From positions 159,565 through 223,564 of the forward strand of contig NZ_LXEP01000044.1 in the NCBI RefSeq assembly GCF_001654835.1: 64,000 nucleotides of DNA, written 5' to 3'. Within the stretch, counting starts at the first letter, position 1. Every line of letters starts with the position of its first letter. The notes beneath the pieces are model-generated. The model was not told where the DNA came from and ran no database searches. It saw only the letters and a list, made by a program, of their open reading frames with translations. The position numbers were made by a program, and so were the translations under genes. Shown here one piece after another: positions 10,159 to 18,513 of this stretch. The stretch is from Buttiauxella gaviniae ATCC 51604 (GTDB lineage: Bacteria; Pseudomonadota; Gammaproteobacteria; Enterobacterales; Enterobacteriaceae).

Positions 10159-10303
10159 TACTTATTCCTTATCATTCTCTTGATGAATGTATGCCCGGGT
10201 AGGCTACATGTCGTACGCTTGTAAGGAAAGTTCTCGTTTAGAAAGATGAGGCCGCGTTATTTTGTTATCTTATGCGCAATTATTTAGATCTACTGGACGC
10301 ATT

Positions 10304-10594
10304 ATGACCCACTCATCAAAAGACCCTCTGCACGGCGTGACGCTTGAAGCTATTGTGAATGCGTTAGTTGCACATTTCGGCTGGGAAAAACTAGCAAAAC
10401 TTATCAATATCAATTGTTTCAAAAGCGACCCAAGCGTGAAGTCCAGCCTCAAATTTTTGCGCCGCACGCCATGGGCGCGTAAAGAAGTCGAAGATCTGTA
10501 TATCGATATGGTAGAGACAACAAACGAGGCGTCACAAGACCTTCCAGCTGATAGCCCGTGGGCCAACTGGCAGAGCAAGAAAGACCAGGAGTAG
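10304..10594 (+). CDS. VF530/DUF2132 family small protein
   Basis: This 96-residue protein starts at the ATG at 10304. The sequence DPLHGVTLEAIVNALV, GWEKLAKLININCF and SSLKFLRRTPWARKEVEDLY is characteristic of the VF530 (DUF2132) family, a small helical fold suggested to bind nucleic acid. The function is unproven. The next gene begins 22 bases downstream on the same strand, so the two are probably co-transcribed. Confidence 0.85.
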   Translation: MTHSSKDPLHGVTLEAIVNALVAHFGWEKLAKLININCFKSDPSVKSSLKFLRRTPWARKEVEDLYIDMVETTNEASQDLPADSPWANWQSKKDQE

Positions 10595-10616
10595 TAACCA
10601 ATAGCGGGGTGAAGTG

Positions 10617-11405
10617 ATGAGTGATTGTCTGGCAAAAATGGGGGCTGCCCGTGTTCGTCGAACGTCATTCCATGGTATCGAATGCATTGAAAAAAGCCCG
10701 AGCAGTATAGTCGAGTTTCAATTCTATCAATATGTTGCTCCGGCATTTCGCACCGCTGGTATCGCTATCCCCGAGTTGTTAGCGTGTGATGCCGAAACCC
10801 AGACATTAACGCTGGAATATATTCCCCACGCTATGAGTCAACATGAGTTAGCGGAGCGCCGCGACGTGTTGACGACAATTACACGTATTCATCAATATCC
10901 CGTCGATAAGCAATGGGCTTTTAAAAACCACCATTGGATGCAGAACAAAACTACAAACGCGCTTGATCTACTGAAGTTACCGAGTGAGTCTGTTGCGATT
11001 GTTCTCGATATTGAAAAATATGGCTCATGCCTGTTTAGCCCGCAAACGCTTATCTCTGGTGATACCAATGCAGGTAATTGGGGAATAAGAGAACAGGGAG
11101 ATGTGGTGTTATATGACTGGGAGCGATTCAGTACCGGCAGCCCGGCAATTGACCTCGCCCCCTTAATTAAAGGGATGGGAAACATCTCTGATTACATTCA
11201 TATCGCAAAACGATATCAGGAAGTTTCACCATCCACTGATGCCGCAGCGCTGGCTCAGGAGATTGCTATCTGCAAATTATGGATAGTCACCGAAGTCCTC
11301 GATATTCTTTCTCGCAACCATAAGGCCGATCTCAGCAAATATATCGATTGGTATCGCAGCCATTTGCCAACATGGCTAACTCAGCTACGGCAATTCTTAG
11401 GTTAA
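10617..11405 (+). CDS. Aminoglycoside phosphotransferase (APH)-fold protein of unknown substrate
   Basis: This protein of about 262 residues has the choline/aminoglycoside kinase fold. The catalytic loop reads SGDTNAGNWG, keeping the Asp and downstream Asn of the usual HGDxxxxN but with Ser for His; the metal-binding motif is DWERFSTGSPAIDLA. No nucleotide P-loop is clear in the shortened N-lobe. The gene follows the VF530 gene closely and ends convergent with the flavoprotein gene, overlapping it by about 4 bases. It is not a recognised antibiotic-resistance enzyme, and the substrate is unknown. Confidence 0.75.
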   Translation: MSDCLAKMGAARVRRTSFHGIECIEKSPSSIVEFQFYQYVAPAFRTAGIAIPELLACDAETQTLTLEYIPHAMSQHELAERRDVLTTITRIHQYPVDKQWAFKNHHWMQNKTTNALDLLKLPSESVAIVLDIEKYGSCLFSPQTLISGDTNAGNWGIREQGDVVLYDWERFSTGSPAIDLAPLIKGMGNISDYIHIAKRYQEVSPSTDAAALAQEIAICKLWIVTEVLDILSRNHKADLSKYIDWYRSHLPTWLTQLRQFLG

Positions 11406-12601
11406 ACAAACGGCGCTAACGGGTCGGCTGCCGCAAAGGCGATTTCTTTCTCCGGTTTAGGCGGATAAATCAGTTCGCTAGTGATAGCGATTTTAATTTT
11501 CTTGCCATCCGCGCGGGTAGATTTCACCACCTGATCCCATCCCTCGGTGTAAACCGCACCCCATGCACCTAAATCCAGGCAGGTGACGTAGTTGACCTGG
11601 CTATAAGGATGGGGAGCCACGCCGATGATGTCTGCTGCAACGTTGTTACCCACGAAACGTCCGAGCATGATCGCGTGCTGGCAGGTCATCAGGGCGGTGT
11701 TGCCTTTATCATCGGTACGGGCATAAGCCACATCACCGGTCGCATAAATGTCTTCATGACCAACGACTTTCAGGTTTTGATCAACATGCAGGCGACCTTG
11801 TGAATCGCGCGTGGCTGGAATTTGCGCGGTAAGTGGGCTGGCCTGTACGCCCATGGTCATAATCACCGTGTTGGAAGCAATAAAATCGCCGTTCTTAAAC
11901 TTAACGCCATGTTCATTGATAGCAGCAATTTCTGCTTCAAGCTGCCATTCAACACCAAGTTCGTCGCTTGCTTGTTTGATAACCTGACACAACTCTTCGC
12001 TGTAACGGCCGCCAATTACCGGGCTTCGGTCTGCAACAATCACTCGCACCTGAGTTTCATTTCCCAAAATCGCACGTAAACGAGCAGGGAGTTCGGTTGC
12101 CAGTTCAATACCTGTGAAACCGCCGCCACAAACCACTACGGTATTACGCGCATGGCTATCGGGTTGCTCCGCTAACTGGTGAAGGTGTTTTTCAAGATGA
12201 GCCGCGCTTTCAAGTTTATCGACATCAAAAGCATGCTCATTTGCGCCAGGGAAAATTGGGTTGATTTGACTGCCGGTGGCTAATACCAGGCGGTCATAGT
12301 GAAGCGCCGCCAACTGGTCTTGCGCGGTGTGATACCACACTTGTTTGCTCGCGACGTCAATCTCACTGGCGGACCCGGCAATAAACTTCACTCCTGTAGC
12401 AGCAAATAGCGGTAATAGAGGCGCTGCAAAATTTTCAACTCCCGCCTCATAAAAGCGTGGGCGAATACGGAGCTCTGGTTGCGGTGCGAGGACTGTTATC
12501 TCAATATCGTTGCGATCGTGAAGATCGGTTAAACGTGCAGCGCTCAACGCTGCCCACATTCCGGCAAACCCTGCGCCTAAAATAAGAATTTGTTGTTTCA
12601 T
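11402..12601 (-). CDS. NDH-2-like FAD/NAD(P)-dependent oxidoreductase
   Basis: This 399-residue flavoprotein has an N-terminal FAD-binding GAGFAGMWAA, an NAD(P)-binding GGGFTGIELATEL near residue 160, and a second FAD motif, YATGDVAYAR, around 290. The layout is that of type II NADH:quinone dehydrogenases and related sulfide or ferredoxin reductases. No membrane anchor is evident and the C-terminus is short. It is divergent from an Rrf2 regulator, and the intergenic region has a long palindrome, which suggests that the regulator controls it. The electron acceptor is not known. Confidence 0.85.
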   Translation of the reverse strand: MKQQILILGAGFAGMWAALSAARLTDLHDRNDIEITVLAPQPELRIRPRFYEAGVENFAAPLLPLFAATGVKFIAGSASEIDVASKQVWYHTAQDQLAALHYDRLVLATGSQINPIFPGANEHAFDVDKLESAAHLEKHLHQLAEQPDSHARNTVVVCGGGFTGIELATELPARLRAILGNETQVRVIVADRSPVIGGRYSEELCQVIKQASDELGVEWQLEAEIAAINEHGVKFKNGDFIASNTVIMTMGVQASPLTAQIPATRDSQGRLHVDQNLKVVGHEDIYATGDVAYARTDDKGNTALMTCQHAIMLGRFVGNNVAADIIGVAPHPYSQVNYVTCLDLGAWGAVYTEGWDQVVKSTRADGKKIKIAITSELIYPPKPEKEIAFAAADPLAPFV

Positions 12602-12628
12602 AATTTATCCCTGGTTTTTCTGAGGTCA

Positions 12629-12675
12629 TTGAAAATCTTAACTACGATCATATTTGTCGTAGTTAAGATTTTCAA
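12629..12675. promoter_or_regulatory. 19-bp perfect inverted repeat between flavoprotein gene and Rrf2 regulator
   Basis: The arm at 12629-12647 is exactly complementary to the arm at 12657-12675, with a 9-base spacer. The arm core is TCTTAACTACGA. It lies 28 bases upstream of the minus-strand flavoprotein start and about 150 bases from the Rrf2 start. It could be a regulator operator or, transcribed, a strong leader hairpin. Confidence 0.75.
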
Positions 12676-12825
12676 GGGCTTTAGGGTGGTCAGAAATGAT
12701 TTACGTCTTAATCATTTGAAATTAATTGATATTTAAAAACAAATTAATCATGGTAACTGACAGGAATTGCTTCAAAACAAGGAAGGATTTATTATTTAAC
12801 TCAGAATAAACGGAGCGGAGCATTT

Positions 12826-13335
12826 ATGGCATTTTACAGTTCTGGCGTGGAGTACGGTATCCATAGCCTGATGTGTCTGGTTGATAGCAAAGGTGATGGC
12901 CGCGAGATGAGCGTGCGGGAAATTGCTGAGCTACAAAACGTTCCGTACGACTATCTGGCGAAGATTTTTACCAAGCTCTCCAAAGCTCAGTTGGTTGAAA
13001 GTACCGAAGGAAAAGGTGGGGGATTTCGCCTGGCGAAACCTGCCGATCAGATAACAGTGCTGGATATAGTCGCGGCTATCGATGGTGAAAAATCGATTTT
13101 TGACTGTAAAGAAATTCGCCAGCGCATGGCTATCTTCGATGAACCCGCTCCCGCATGGGCGTGCGAAGGCGTGTGTGGTGTGCGCCATGTGATGCAGGTT
13201 GCGCAGCAACGCATGGAAGAAGCTCTTGCTCAGCACACCGTGCTGGATTTGGCGCGCAGAATGTTTAGAAAAGCGCCGGAAGCGCTGCCTATCCAAATTG
13301 AAGAGTGGATAGGCCGTCGCCGTAGCGACGCTTAG
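12826..13335 (+). CDS. Rrf2-family transcriptional regulator with three conserved cysteines
   Basis: This 169-residue protein has an Rrf2 winged helix (REIAELQNVPYDYLAKIFTKLSKAQLVES, followed by the wing GKGGGFRLAK) and Cys94, Cys113 and Cys117 in the cluster region. That spacing is what Rrf2 regulators such as NsrR and IscR use to bind an Fe-S cluster, so it is probably a redox or NO sensor. The ATG at 12826 has GGAG 9 bases upstream. Its length and sequence distinguish it from the chromosomal iscR and nsrR genes. Divergent transcription suggests it regulates the flavoprotein gene. Confidence 0.85.
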   Translation: MAFYSSGVEYGIHSLMCLVDSKGDGREMSVREIAELQNVPYDYLAKIFTKLSKAQLVESTEGKGGGFRLAKPADQITVLDIVAAIDGEKSIFDCKEIRQRMAIFDEPAPAWACEGVCGVRHVMQVAQQRMEEALAQHTVLDLARRMFRKAPEALPIQIEEWIGRRRSDA

Positions 13336-13338
13336 TAT

Positions 13339-14343
13339 TTAGCTGACGCGGCGTAGCAGTATCACCAGAACAAACACGCCGCCCACACCGGCTGTGATAA
13401 TCCCAATTGGCAGCTCCTGAGGGGCGGTGAGTGTTCTACTAAGAATGTCGCCCGCAGAGAGAAGTATTGCCCCCATTATTCCCACTAGTGGCAATAATTT
13501 CCGGTGACGCACACCAGCAAATGGTCGCGCCAGATGGGGCACCATCAACCCAACAAAACCAATCACCCCGGTTAGTGAAACCAGGATTGCGGTGGCCATA
13601 GAACAGCAGAGGAAAACCTCGGTTCGTAAGCGATTGACGTTAATACCCAGTGACCAGGCGGTTTGCTCGCCTGCCAACAGGGCATCGAGGGCTCGCCAGC
13701 GTCGGGATATAAGCACAATGAGAATGATCAGTGCGGTCGCGGCAAATCCGAGATTTTCCCAGCGTGCAAAACCTAAACCGCCAAGCGCCCAAAAAAGTGC
13801 ATTGCTGGCGGCCCGCTGATCGCCGGAAAAAATCAGGAAGTTGGTCAATGCCCCAAATAAAAATGACACCGCCAGCCCGCATATAATCAGCTTTTCAGTT
13901 CCTTTATGTGATTGCGACATAAAGATAATCATCACGGCAGCGGCAGACAGCATCCCACCGACAAATGCGGCTATGGGCAATGTCCACGAACCCAGACTAT
14001 CGCCAAGACGGGTTATCACCAGCACCACGCCTGCAGAAGCACCCGAAGATAGGCCGAATAAAAAGGGGTCGGCTAAATCGTTGCGCGTGGTGGTTTGCAG
14101 CAAGGAACCGACCAGGGCCAGCCCGGCACCGGCAATTATGCCCAGTATCGTGCGCGGCAACCGTAATTCGAGCACGATGCTTTTTATCATCGGGGCAACC
14201 TCACCATGCACCAGGCCGAGGGAGGTCAACACTTGTGAAAAAGAGAGTGCTACGCTGCCATTCGCAACACTTGCCAGAGCGAGCCCCGCAAGCAACAACG
14301 GGGCGACTAGCCACACCAGTAAAAAACGCTTGTTAGCGAACAT
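13339..14343 (-). CDS. BtuC/FecCD-family ABC permease
   Basis: This 334-residue inner-membrane permease has about ten hydrophobic helices. Family signatures include LRLPRTILGIIAGAGLALVG, SGASAGVVLVI and the coupling region GLMVPHLARPFAG. Such permeases form homodimers that import iron-siderophores, haem, cobalamin or molybdate. Its ATG overlaps the stop of the binding-protein gene by one base, so the two are translationally coupled. It is the last gene of a minus-strand ATPase, binding protein, permease series. The ligand is not apparent. Confidence 0.88.
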   Translation of the reverse strand: MFANKRFLLVWLVAPLLLAGLALASVANGSVALSFSQVLTSLGLVHGEVAPMIKSIVLELRLPRTILGIIAGAGLALVGSLLQTTTRNDLADPFLFGLSSGASAGVVLVITRLGDSLGSWTLPIAAFVGGMLSAAAVMIIFMSQSHKGTEKLIICGLAVSFLFGALTNFLIFSGDQRAASNALFWALGGLGFARWENLGFAATALIILIVLISRRWRALDALLAGEQTAWSLGINVNRLRTEVFLCCSMATAILVSLTGVIGFVGLMVPHLARPFAGVRHRKLLPLVGIMGAILLSAGDILSRTLTAPQELPIGIITAGVGGVFVLVILLRRVS

Positions 14344-15299
14344 TAGTTAAATGATGCCGGATAAAACGCGCGGGCAAGTTTAGTAATCGCGGTGATATTG
14401 GCAGGCCCTGGTGTCAGTTCCTGATACTTCAGTTTCAGATAGCGATGATGAAGCACCGCTGGCGTATTCTTCATCAACGGATGTTGTTCCAGGAAACGCC
14501 GTAATCCATCAGCGCCACCGTTATAGTCAGACTGATAGTCCATCAGAATAATAAACTCAGGCTCCGCGGCGGCAACACTTTCCCAGTTGGTCGCGGTCCA
14601 GCTTTTATCCATCGTATCCATGACGTTTTTACCGCCGGCAGCTTCGATAATTGCCGTTGGCATGGCATACGCACCGCTGGTGAAAGGCTTATCTTCGCCA
14701 GAATCGTAGAGGAAAACGCGCACTGGTTTATGCCCGGCAATCTTTTGGGTTAAGTTCGCAACGTGTCTTTTCCAGCTATCGACCAACTTAACGGCATCTT
14801 CTTCTTTGCCGAATACTTTACCCAGTCGCACCATATCGCTATACAGCAAATCCATACTGGCGCGTGGGCGATGGCTATCTACATGAATACAGCTTTCGGT
14901 CAGGACCAGCGTTTTTATATTAAATTTCGCCAGTGCATGGGGCGTGACATCGCCACGTAAACCATAGTTCCAGCCGGCGAAGAACAGGTCGGGCTTTGCC
15001 GCCAGTAACGTTTCCATCGACGGGTATTTCGGCGCAATTTCCGGGATAGAACCCTGCAAACGAGTAAATGCCGGGATATTTTTATACCAGCCAGAAATGC
15101 CACTGACGCCTACGATTTTTGGTTGCAGATGTAGAGCGAAGGCCATTTCAGACATATTGATGTCATGAACGACCATGCGCTTAGGCGCCTCGGTAAACGT
15201 CATTGGTTTACCACAGTTATCGACGGTGACCGGGAAGCCAGAGGCAACCGCGCCGCCAGAAATCACGGTCAGTAACGCCGCTAGAATTAATTTTTTCAC
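14343..15299 (-). CDS. Periplasmic binding protein of a BtuF/FepB-type ABC importer
   Basis: This protein of about 318 residues begins at the GTG at 15299, with AGGAG 5 bases upstream and a signal peptide KKLILAALLTVISGGAVASG. The longer frame to 15347 lacks a ribosome site and would bury the signal. Two alpha/beta lobes joined by a long helix are expected (VDNCGKPMTFTEAPKRMVV, LLAAKPDLFFAGWNYG, AAEPEFIILMDYQSDY). It resembles binding proteins annotated for siderophores, corrinoids or coenzyme F420 precursors, so the ligand cannot be assigned. About 230 non-coding bases with strong hairpins precede it, unusual within an ABC operon. Confidence 0.83.
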   Translation of the reverse strand: MKKLILAALLTVISGGAVASGFPVTVDNCGKPMTFTEAPKRMVVHDINMSEMAFALHLQPKIVGVSGISGWYKNIPAFTRLQGSIPEIAPKYPSMETLLAAKPDLFFAGWNYGLRGDVTPHALAKFNIKTLVLTESCIHVDSHRPRASMDLLYSDMVRLGKVFGKEEDAVKLVDSWKRHVANLTQKIAGHKPVRVFLYDSGEDKPFTSGAYAMPTAIIEAAGGKNVMDTMDKSWTATNWESVAAAEPEFIILMDYQSDYNGGADGLRRFLEQHPLMKNTPAVLHHRYLKLKYQELTPGPANITAITKLARAFYPASFN

Positions 15300-15531
15300 A
15301 CATACTCCTGATTCACTATTGCCGCAAATGATTGACCTTGCGGACATGAATAGCGGGGACAGGGTGTCCAGAATGGAACCTCACCTGAGCACACTATCCC
15401 GGATAGCGACGTGCGCTAAAACGGCAGAACCGAAAGCGAAACTCTCGCTTCCTGATAAACCGCCGCACCATACAGGAATTGATGGGGTGAATAGGTCTGG
15501 TCAGATCAAACAATGCTTAGTTATTTGTATT
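15300..15531 (-). promoter_or_regulatory. Structured leader between ABC ATPase gene and binding-protein gene
   Basis: On the minus strand this 232-base gap can form several stems: AAGCGA/TCGCTT around 15438, CTATCC/GGATAG around 15395-15407, GGACA/TGTCC around 15360 and CCGCAA/TTGCGG just before the AGGAG of the binding-protein gene. It looks like a cis-regulatory RNA. I could not match it to the cobalamin or molybdenum-cofactor riboswitch consensus by eye. Confidence 0.45.
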
Positions 15532-16335
15532 TCAATCAAATTGTGATGGCAGGGCTTCGAAGATGCGTAGTGTTTTGCCACTGTTGGGATGTGTAACATG
15601 CAGGCTCTGCATACCGAATATTTTTGCAAGCCAGGGTGAGTCCAGAACCTGCGCCGGCGTACCTCGGCAAATCAGTTGCCCATGGTTCATCATCAGAACC
15701 TGCTCTGAAAAAGGTTGAATCAATTCAAGATCATGCAACACCGCAATGGTGGTGATGTTTTTGTGTCTGACGAGGCTAAGCAACTGATGACGGGCGAGTG
15801 GATCGAGATGATTGGTCGGTTCATCCAACAACAGCAAAGCGGGTTGTTGGGCCAGAACACGGGCTAAACCTGCTCGCTGACGCTCACCACCGGATAATTT
15901 CCCCAACGAAACCTGTTGTAGATGCGTGATGCCAACATCGTTAATCGCCTCGGTAATGGCGTTTTCATGTTCAACATTTGGATATTCGGCCTGCCAGGGA
16001 ATGCGCCCCAATGCCACATATTCACGCACTGTTAGACGTAAATCTGCATTGTCATGCTGGGTCAGTAGAGCGACAGAGCGCGCGCGTTCAATGGGTTTCA
16101 TGGTGCTTAACGCTTTACCCTGAATCACAATCTCGCCGTGAGCGGGTAGCAGCTCGCTGATGATAAGCCGTAACACAGTCGATTTCCCGCTACCATTTGG
16201 CCCTATTATTGAAACAAATTCACCGGGATAAATATCAAATGACACCGCATTCACCTGTGGTGTTTTACCGGCAAAGCAGTGGGTTAGGTCACGAACAGAT
16301 AGTAGGCTTTCAGGCGCGTTCATTGGCAATATCAT
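15532..16335 (-). CDS. FecE/BtuD-family ABC ATPase
   Basis: This 267-residue ATPase (a start at 16323, MNAPESLL, is equally possible) has Walker A GPNGSGKST, signature LSGGERQR, Walker B LLLLDEPTNHLD and switch histidine in VLHDLEL. It powers the permease and binding protein encoded downstream. It is the first gene of the minus-strand operon and is divergent from the second ABC system, sharing a 122-base intergenic region with a ModE-like box. The ligand of the system is not known. Confidence 0.88.
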   Translation of the reverse strand: MILPMNAPESLLSVRDLTHCFAGKTPQVNAVSFDIYPGEFVSIIGPNGSGKSTVLRLIISELLPAHGEIVIQGKALSTMKPIERARSVALLTQHDNADLRLTVREYVALGRIPWQAEYPNVEHENAITEAINDVGITHLQQVSLGKLSGGERQRAGLARVLAQQPALLLLDEPTNHLDPLARHQLLSLVRHKNITTIAVLHDLELIQPFSEQVLMMNHGQLICRGTPAQVLDSPWLAKIFGMQSLHVTHPNSGKTLRIFEALPSQFD

Positions 16336-16413
16336 TAGCTGAAAATGGCGCTTAGGATAGCAGCCATGTTTTGCCAGGCAAGCAGTAAGGATCGATAATC
16401 AGTTGCTAATGCC

Positions 16414-16441
16414 ATCGCTATATAATTTAATATATATCGAA
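16414..16441. promoter_or_regulatory. ModE-type operator in the shared divergent region
   Basis: ATCGCTATATA at 16414-16424, a 6-base spacer ATTTAA, then TATATATCGA at 16431-16440 reproduces the ModE box pattern (ATCGCTATATA, 6 bases, TATATAACGAT) with two or three mismatches on the right. It ends 17 bases before the plus-strand binding-protein gene. ModE represses or activates in response to molybdate. Confidence 0.7.
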
Positions 16442-16457
16442 TTTACTCCTTTCCCAG

Positions 16458-17519
16458 ATGGCAACTATGTTAATCCTTCGTAATATCGTACTGGTTCTCA
16501 CCAGTATGTTTTTCGCATTGAACGCTCAGGCAGACAGAATCATCACTGACCAACTTGGTCGCCAGGTCACTATTCCTGATCATGTTGAAAAAGTGGTGGT
16601 GTTACAGCATCAGACCTTGAATCTATTGGTTCAGCTTAATGCACAAAATGAAATAGCAGGTGTGATGACCAGCTGGAAAAAACAGCTTGGCCCTGAGTTT
16701 TCACGCTTTATGCCTAAGATTACCTCGCTGCCGACTCCGGGTGATCTCACCTCGGTAAATATCGAAAGCTTGTTGGCCATTCACCCGCAAGTGGTATTCG
16801 TCGCCAACTATGCACCCCCTGAGATGATTCAGCAGATTCAGAGTGCTGGAATCCCTGTCGTGGCAGTCTCTTTGAGAAAGGATGCTGACGGGCAACAGGA
16901 TAAAATGAATCCGACGATGGCGGATGAAGAGCTGGCCTACAACGAAGGGCTAAAACAAGGTATCCGTCTCATTGCAGATGTGGTGGGGCGCAAACCTGAG
17001 GGTGAAGCACTCATCAAGTATACCTTTACGGCGCGTGAGAAATTTAACGCTCCGGTTGCAAATATCCCTGATACGCAGAAAGTGCGTGTCTACATGGCGA
17101 ACCCTGATTTGATGACTTATGGCTCAGGTAAATACACTGGGCTTATGATGAAGCATGCAGGTGCGTTGAACGTCGCCGCAGCCAGCGTAAAAGGCGCGCG
17201 CCAGGTTTCTCTGGAACAGGTATTACAGTGGAATCCACAAGTTATCTTCGTGCAGGATCGCTATCCGCAGGTGGTGACTGAAATTCTGAATGACCCGAAC
17301 TGGCAGGGTATTGATGCCGTGAAAAACCATCGTGTCTGGTTAATGCCGGAATATGCGAAAGCCTGGGGTTACCCAATGCCGGAAGCCATGGCGATTGGCG
17401 AGTTGTGGATGGCGAAAAAACTCTATCCGGATGCCTATAAAAACGTCGATGTCGATGCCCAGGCGCAAGATTACTACCAGAACTTTTATCGTGTGAACTG
17501 GCAGCCCGATGCTAAGTAG
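16458..17519 (+). CDS. Binding protein of a MolA/BtuF-type ABC importer, probably molybdate/tungstate
   Basis: This 353-residue periplasmic protein has a signal peptide ending near ALNAQA. The cluster-B fold is seen in DRIITDQLGRQVTIP, NIESLLAIHPQVVFVANYA and LEQVLQWNPQVIFVQD. The ModE box immediately upstream suggests it carries molybdate or tungstate, like MolA of Haemophilus MolBCA, a known BtuCD-like molybdate importer. Orthology to MolA is inferred from context, not shown. The stop overlaps the permease start, so the genes are coupled. The start is uncertain: 16458 has no clear ribosome site and 16467 is an alternative. Confidence 0.8.
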   Translation: MATMLILRNIVLVLTSMFFALNAQADRIITDQLGRQVTIPDHVEKVVVLQHQTLNLLVQLNAQNEIAGVMTSWKKQLGPEFSRFMPKITSLPTPGDLTSVNIESLLAIHPQVVFVANYAPPEMIQQIQSAGIPVVAVSLRKDADGQQDKMNPTMADEELAYNEGLKQGIRLIADVVGRKPEGEALIKYTFTAREKFNAPVANIPDTQKVRVYMANPDLMTYGSGKYTGLMMKHAGALNVAAASVKGARQVSLEQVLQWNPQVIFVQDRYPQVVTEILNDPNWQGIDAVKNHRVWLMPEYAKAWGYPMPEAMAIGELWMAKKLYPDAYKNVDVDAQAQDYYQNFYRVNWQPDAK

Positions 17520-18513
17520 TGAGTCATTAATTCCCCAGCAACTGGTACTGATTATCTCAGTGCTGTTGCTGGGAGTTGCTTCACTTTGCTTAGGTCAATA
17601 TTCACTTACGCTAAGTGAAGTTCTCCATCAGCTAACTCATTTCTCCGATACGCAAAACATTGCCAACCAGGTCATCTGGACGGTAAGACTACCGCGTATT
17701 CTGATGGCTTTGCTTGCCGGTGGCGCGCTGGGTTTATGTGGAGCAACGCTGCAAGGGGTTTTCCATAACCCGCTGGTTGATCCACATATCATCGGCGTGA
17801 CGTCAGGCGCAGCCTTTGGTGGCACGCTGGCGATTCTGCTTGGTCTTGAACCATTAATGATGATGGGGTCGACATTTTTCTTCGGACTGAGCGCATTGAT
17901 TCTGGTCTATGCGATCGCCGCCTTGCAGGGGCGAGAAAACGCATTGGTGCTGATTCTCTCCGGTATCATTCTGAGTGGTTTTTTTGCAGCCCTAGTAAGC
18001 CTTATTCAATATCAGGCCGATACAGAAGAAGTTTTACCTAACATCGTTTTTTGGTTGTTGGGGAGTTTCGCAACCGCCAACTGGCATAAAGTTTTGATGC
18101 TGACTGTTCCGGTCATAATTTCTACTACGATTTTGTTCCAGTTACGTTGGCGCATTAACCTATTGTCACTTAACGATAAAGACGCGCAGGCGTTGGGTAT
18201 TTCCGTGGTACCCCTTCGACGCAGCGTATTGGTTTGCTGTGCATTTTTGGTAGCAGCACAGGTCGCTGTCAGTGGCAGTATTGCGTGGGTCGGATTAGTC
18301 ATTCCTCATCTGGCGCGTCTTCTGGTGGGGGTTGACCATCGTCGTTTACTCCCGACAGCATTCTGGATGGGGGGCGGCTTTATGATTGTCGTTGATGATA
18401 TTGCCCGCACGTTAATGCAAGCCGAAATTCCATTGGGAATCATCACCGCTTTATTGGGTGCACCGCTGTTTACCTTTTTGCTAATACACTCAAGCCGTAG
18501 AGGCCGTCGATGA
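17509..18513 (+). CDS. BtuC/FecCD-family ABC permease (MolB-like)
   Basis: This 334-residue permease with about ten helices begins at an ATG inside the last codons of the binding-protein gene. Typical motifs are VRLPRILMALLAGGALGLCGATLQ, NPLVDPHIIGVTSGAAFGG and WVGLVIPHLARLLVG. The protein should form the transmembrane channel for the proposed molybdate/tungstate importer. Its stop overlaps the ATPase start by four bases, completing a coupled three-gene operon in the order binding protein, permease, ATPase. Confidence 0.87.
   Translation: MLSSESLIPQQLVLIISVLLLGVASLCLGQYSLTLSEVLHQLTHFSDTQNIANQVIWTVRLPRILMALLAGGALGLCGATLQGVFHNPLVDPHIIGVTSGAAFGGTLAILLGLEPLMMMGSTFFFGLSALILVYAIAALQGRENALVLILSGIILSGFFAALVSLIQYQADTEEVLPNIVFWLLGSFATANWHKVLMLTVPVIISTTILFQLRWRINLLSLNDKDAQALGISVVPLRRSVLVCCAFLVAAQVAVSGSIAWVGLVIPHLARLLVGVDHRRLLPTAFWMGGGFMIVVDDIARTLMQAEIPLGIITALLGAPLFTFLLIHSSRRGRR

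Noticed and set aside
10617..11405. An aminoglycoside-resistance gene
   Set aside because: It has the fold and the catalytic Asp and Asn, but His of the HGD motif is Ser and nothing matches a known resistance enzyme. The name would mislead.
15300..15531. Cobalamin or molybdenum-cofactor riboswitch assignment for the leader
   Set aside because: I searched for the B12-box type core and the Moco consensus and could not find either convincingly. I therefore report only an unassigned structured leader.
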